A stretch of 64,000 nt of DNA from JAJFUE01 sp041687335 (GTDB taxonomy: Bacteria > Sumerlaeota > Sumerlaeia > MVZB01). The stretch covers positions 62,001-126,000 of the forward strand of contig JAWLCE010000003.1 in assembly GCA_041687335.1 (NCBI GenBank), read 5' to 3'. This document shows, piece by piece, positions 61,516 through 64,000 of this stretch. The notes below the pieces were generated by a model. It worked only from the letters and a program-made list of their open reading frames with translations. It had not been told where the DNA came from and searched no databases. The position numbers and the translations under genes were made by a program. Every line of letters starts with the position of its first letter. Position 1 is the first letter of the stretch.

Positions 61516-63696
61516 ATGGAACCGTCACACGATCGTGAGCAAGCAGCCGCCCGCATCACCGAGCTGCGCGCGCAACTGGCGCGCCACGACGAGCTGTACT
61601 ATCGCCAGGCGCGCCCCGAAATCAGCGATCGTGAATACGACCTGCTGGCCGCCGAGCTGGCCGAACTGGAGGCTCGCTGGCCCGAGCTGGCCACCCCGGC
61701 CTCCCCCACCCGCCGCGTCGGCAGCGACCGCGCCGAGGGCTTCGCCACCATCGCCCATCCCATCCCGATGCTCTCGATCGGTAACACCTACTCCCCCGAC
61801 GAGGTCCACGAGTTTGACGCCCGCCTGCGCCGCATGCTCGGCGCCGCCGCCGATTTTCCCCTCGGCTACGTCGTCGAGCTCAAGATCGATGGCGTCGCGA
61901 TCTCGGTCATGTATCGCGACGGGCAGCTCGATTACGCCGCCACTCGCGGCGACGGCGTGCGCGGCGATGTCGTCACCGCCAACGCACGCACGATCCGTGG
62001 CATCCCCGCGCAGATTGCCAACGGCCAGCCCCCCGCCGGCCGCTTCGAGGTTCGCGGCGAGGTCTTCCTCCAGCGCGCCGACTTCGAGGCGATCAACCGC
62101 CAGCAGGAGGCCGATTGGCGCGCCCGCCTGGAACGCGAACAGCACCCCGAGCGGCGCGCCCGCCTCGAGGCCGCCGGCCCCGAAACCTACGCCAACCCCC
62201 GCAACCTGACCGCCGGCACGCTCAAGCAGCTCGACCCGGCAATCGTCGCCACCCGCCCGCTCAGCGTCTTCTTTTACGGCTTTGGCGCCATCGACGCCCC
62301 CCTGCCGCCGACCCACTGGGACTTCCTCGAACTGCTGGACCGCCACGGCCTGCCGACCAATCCTCACCGCACCCTCTGCCGCTCCGTCCAGGATCTGCTG
62401 GCCGTCATCGAAGAATGGGAACCCCGCCGCGCCGCCCTTCCCTTCGATACCGATGGACTCGTCATCAAGGTCAACGACCTCGCCCTGCGCGATCGGCTCG
62501 GCACGACCGCCAAATCCCCCCGCTGGCTGATCGCCTACAAGTTCTCCGCCGAGCAGGCGCAGACGACGCTGGAAAAAATTGAGCTCTCCGTCGGCCGCAC
62601 CGGCACGGTCACACCCGTGGCGATCCTCAAGCCGGTCCCGGTGGCCGGATCCACCATCAGCCGCGCCACCCTGCACAATGCCGACGAGATCGAACGCAAG
62701 GACATCCGCGAGGGCGACCAGGTCATCATCGAGAAGGGCGGCGATGTGATCCCCAAGGTCGTGCGCGCGCTCGACTCCCTGCGCACCGGCGCCGAGCGCC
62801 CCTTCGCCTTCCCACCCGACTGCCCCGTCTGCGGCGGCGCGCTGGTGCGCGAGGCCGACGAGGCCGCCCACCGCTGCATCAACGCCTCCTGCCCCGCCCA
62901 GGTCAAGGGCCGCATCCTGCACTTTGCCGGCCGCAACGCGATGGATATCGATGGTCTCGGCGACAAGATCGTCGATGAACTTGTCGACGAGGGCCACGTC
63001 CACGACATCGCCGACCTCTACCGTTTCGACGTCCCCGCCCTCGCCGCCATTCTTGACGGCATGCGTGCCCGGGCGCGCGGCCGCGCCGGCGAAATCGATA
63101 TGGTCGGCCTTAAAAAAAAGGAAACCCCGACGCGCGCGGCGCAGAACCTGGCCCGCTCAATCGATCAGTCGCGCCGCCGCCCGCTCGGCAAGCTCATCCT
63201 CGGCCTCGGCATCCGCTTTGTCGGCGAGACCGGCGCCCGCCTGCTGGCCCGCCGCTACGCCACCATCGATGATCTGGCCCACACCCCGGCCGAGGAGCTT
63301 GAGACCATCGACGGCATCGGCACCGTCATGGCCAGCAGCATTCATCACTTCTTCGCCGAGCCGCGCAACCTGGACCTGGTCGGTCGGCTGCGCGCCGCCG
63401 GCGTAAACATGGAGCGCCTCCCCGAGGAAGCCCCCCCGCCCGCCGAAGCCATCGCCAGCTCCCCTTTTGCCGGCAAGACCTACGTCTTCACCGGAGCCCT
63501 TGAGCAGATGACCCGTGAGCAGGCCGAGGAACTGATGGAGCGGCTTGGCGGCAAGGCAGCCTCGAGTGTCAGCAAGAAGACTGACTGTGTCGTCGCCGGC
63601 CCCGGCGCCGGCAGCAAACTCAAGAAGGCCGAGTCACTCGGCATTGAAGTGATCGATGAGGAGGAATTCCTGCGGCGGGTGCCGCCGGAAGCATGA
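61516..63696 (+). CDS. ligA: NAD-dependent DNA ligase
   Basis: 726 residues from the ATG at 61516 (GAGGT upstream). Seals nicks using NAD+. Domains in order: Ia domain (ELYYRQARPEISDREYD), adenylation domain with catalytic Lys123 in ELKIDGVAIS, OB fold, four-Cys zinc finger (CPVCGG ... CINASC), helix-hairpin-helix region and C-terminal BRCT (GKTYVFTGALEQMTREQAEE). About 55 residues longer than E. coli LigA; visible extras are a charged insert in the adenylation domain (RARLEREQHPERRARLEAA) and a basic stretch before the HhH (MRARARGRAGEIDMVGLKKK). Confidence 0.96.
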   Translation: MEPSHDREQAAARITELRAQLARHDELYYRQARPEISDREYDLLAAELAELEARWPELATPASPTRRVGSDRAEGFATIAHPIPMLSIGNTYSPDEVHEFDARLRRMLGAAADFPLGYVVELKIDGVAISVMYRDGQLDYAATRGDGVRGDVVTANARTIRGIPAQIANGQPPAGRFEVRGEVFLQRADFEAINRQQEADWRARLEREQHPERRARLEAAGPETYANPRNLTAGTLKQLDPAIVATRPLSVFFYGFGAIDAPLPPTHWDFLELLDRHGLPTNPHRTLCRSVQDLLAVIEEWEPRRAALPFDTDGLVIKVNDLALRDRLGTTAKSPRWLIAYKFSAEQAQTTLEKIELSVGRTGTVTPVAILKPVPVAGSTISRATLHNADEIERKDIREGDQVIIEKGGDVIPKVVRALDSLRTGAERPFAFPPDCPVCGGALVREADEAAHRCINASCPAQVKGRILHFAGRNAMDIDGLGDKIVDELVDEGHVHDIADLYRFDVPALAAILDGMRARARGRAGEIDMVGLKKKETPTRAAQNLARSIDQSRRRPLGKLILGLGIRFVGETGARLLARRYATIDDLAHTPAEELETIDGIGTVMASSIHHFFAEPRNLDLVGRLRAAGVNMERLPEEAPPPAEAIASSPFAGKTYVFTGALEQMTREQAEELMERLGGKAASSVSKKTDCVVAGPGAGSKLKKAESLGIEVIDEEEFLRRVPPEA

Positions 63697-63746
63697 ACGC
63701 CACCGTGGGCAAACGCACCGGGTCCTTGCACGAACAAGAGAATGAT

Positions 63747-63788
63747 AAAAAAGCCGCCCGCTCCGGGGAAGCCGGGGCGGGCGGCTTT
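63747..63788 (-). terminator. Rho-independent terminator of acs
   Basis: An A6 run on the + strand (T6 on the minus strand), stem GCCGCCCG / CGGGCGGC around a loop with its own CCGG/CCGG pairing. It is oriented to end minus-strand transcription from acs; a T3 run gives weak + strand function for ligA. Confidence 0.85.
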
Positions 63789-63794
63789 GCGTAC

Positions 63795-63816
63795 GTAGTC
63801 CCGCCTTCAGGCGGGA
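63795..63816 (+). repeat. REP-like palindrome, variant family
   Basis: GTAG, then TCCCGCC-TTCA-GGCGGGA: a GTAG head and 7-bp hairpin like the elements at 1308, 13077 and 19827 but with an unrelated stem. It lies between the ligA/acs terminator and the acs stop. Confidence 0.55.
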
Positions 63817-63836
63817 TCTGTTGAATTGAGTCCCGC

Positions 63837-64000
<164 letters not shown>

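Noticed and set aside
61525..63003. Long open frame antisense to ligA
   Set aside because: Gly/Ala/Asp-rich product; ligA in the sense frame is unambiguous.

Overview
The window is high in G+C and carries densely packed, mostly single-copy genes from a Gram-negative bacterium. Evidence for an outer membrane is a LolC/E-type lipoprotein-release permease pair, a Wza-like export lipoprotein and many lipobox signal peptides. Several gene families here (paired DUF507 proteins, H-X9-DG/pseudopilin-like membrane proteins, a PL6-type lyase beside a PhyH oxygenase and a TIM-barrel isomerase, exosortase-type EPS genes) are typical of uncultivated phyla near Planctomycetota/Lentisphaerota, such as Sumerlaeota or Hydrogenedentota. 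That placement is an inference; a tree of RpsB, Tsf or LigA would settle it. I see no CRISPR array, prophage, insertion sequence or rRNA.

Layout. 1-4.1 kb: end of a sialidase-fold protein, two DUF507 genes, and two overlapping Lol-type permeases. 4.2-8.8 kb: a carbohydrate block (PhyH dioxygenase, TIM-barrel isomerase, PL6-type lyase, purple-acid-phosphatase-like lipoprotein). 8.9-15.2 kb: polyprenyl-phosphate sugar transferase, lipoprotein, methyltransferase, pdxB, CelD/FemAB-like acetyltransferase, CHAD protein. 15.7-23.1 kb: secreted beta-helix protein, B12-binding-type radical SAM protein, small membrane protein, BtuF-like binding protein, an acidic Gly/Met/Pro-rich secreted protein, tRNA-Arg(CCU). 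23.3-29 kb: MFS permease, radical SAM/SPASM protein, membrane-anchored response regulator, DUF4388 protein. 29-33 kb: gmk, icd, tsf, rpsB. 33.4-41.8 kb: parvulin lipoprotein with a LysM-like insert, multi-domain surface lipoprotein, membrane protein, accD, tig, clpP. 41.8-53.8 kb: FHA-GGDEF cyclase and an exosortase-type exopolysaccharide operon (TPR protein, Wza, Wzz, AAA ATPase, tyrosine kinase, GT2), with a divergent GT4. 53.8-64 kb: DUF1232, a P-loop/dCMP-deaminase fusion, beta-helix protein, hisI, aroF, a second GT4, dut, a free Clp N-domain protein, ligA, and the end of acs.

How it fits together. The polysaccharide genes (Wza/Wzz/BY-kinase/ATPase/TPR operon, polyprenyl transferase, three glycosyltransferases, FemAB-like protein) look like one export pathway spread over the window. 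No exosortase gene lies inside it. The c-di-GMP cyclase next to the operon could couple EPS production to signalling. Short GTAG-headed palindromes (REP-like elements) punctuate intergenic regions at 1308, 13077, 19827 and, as a variant, 63795.
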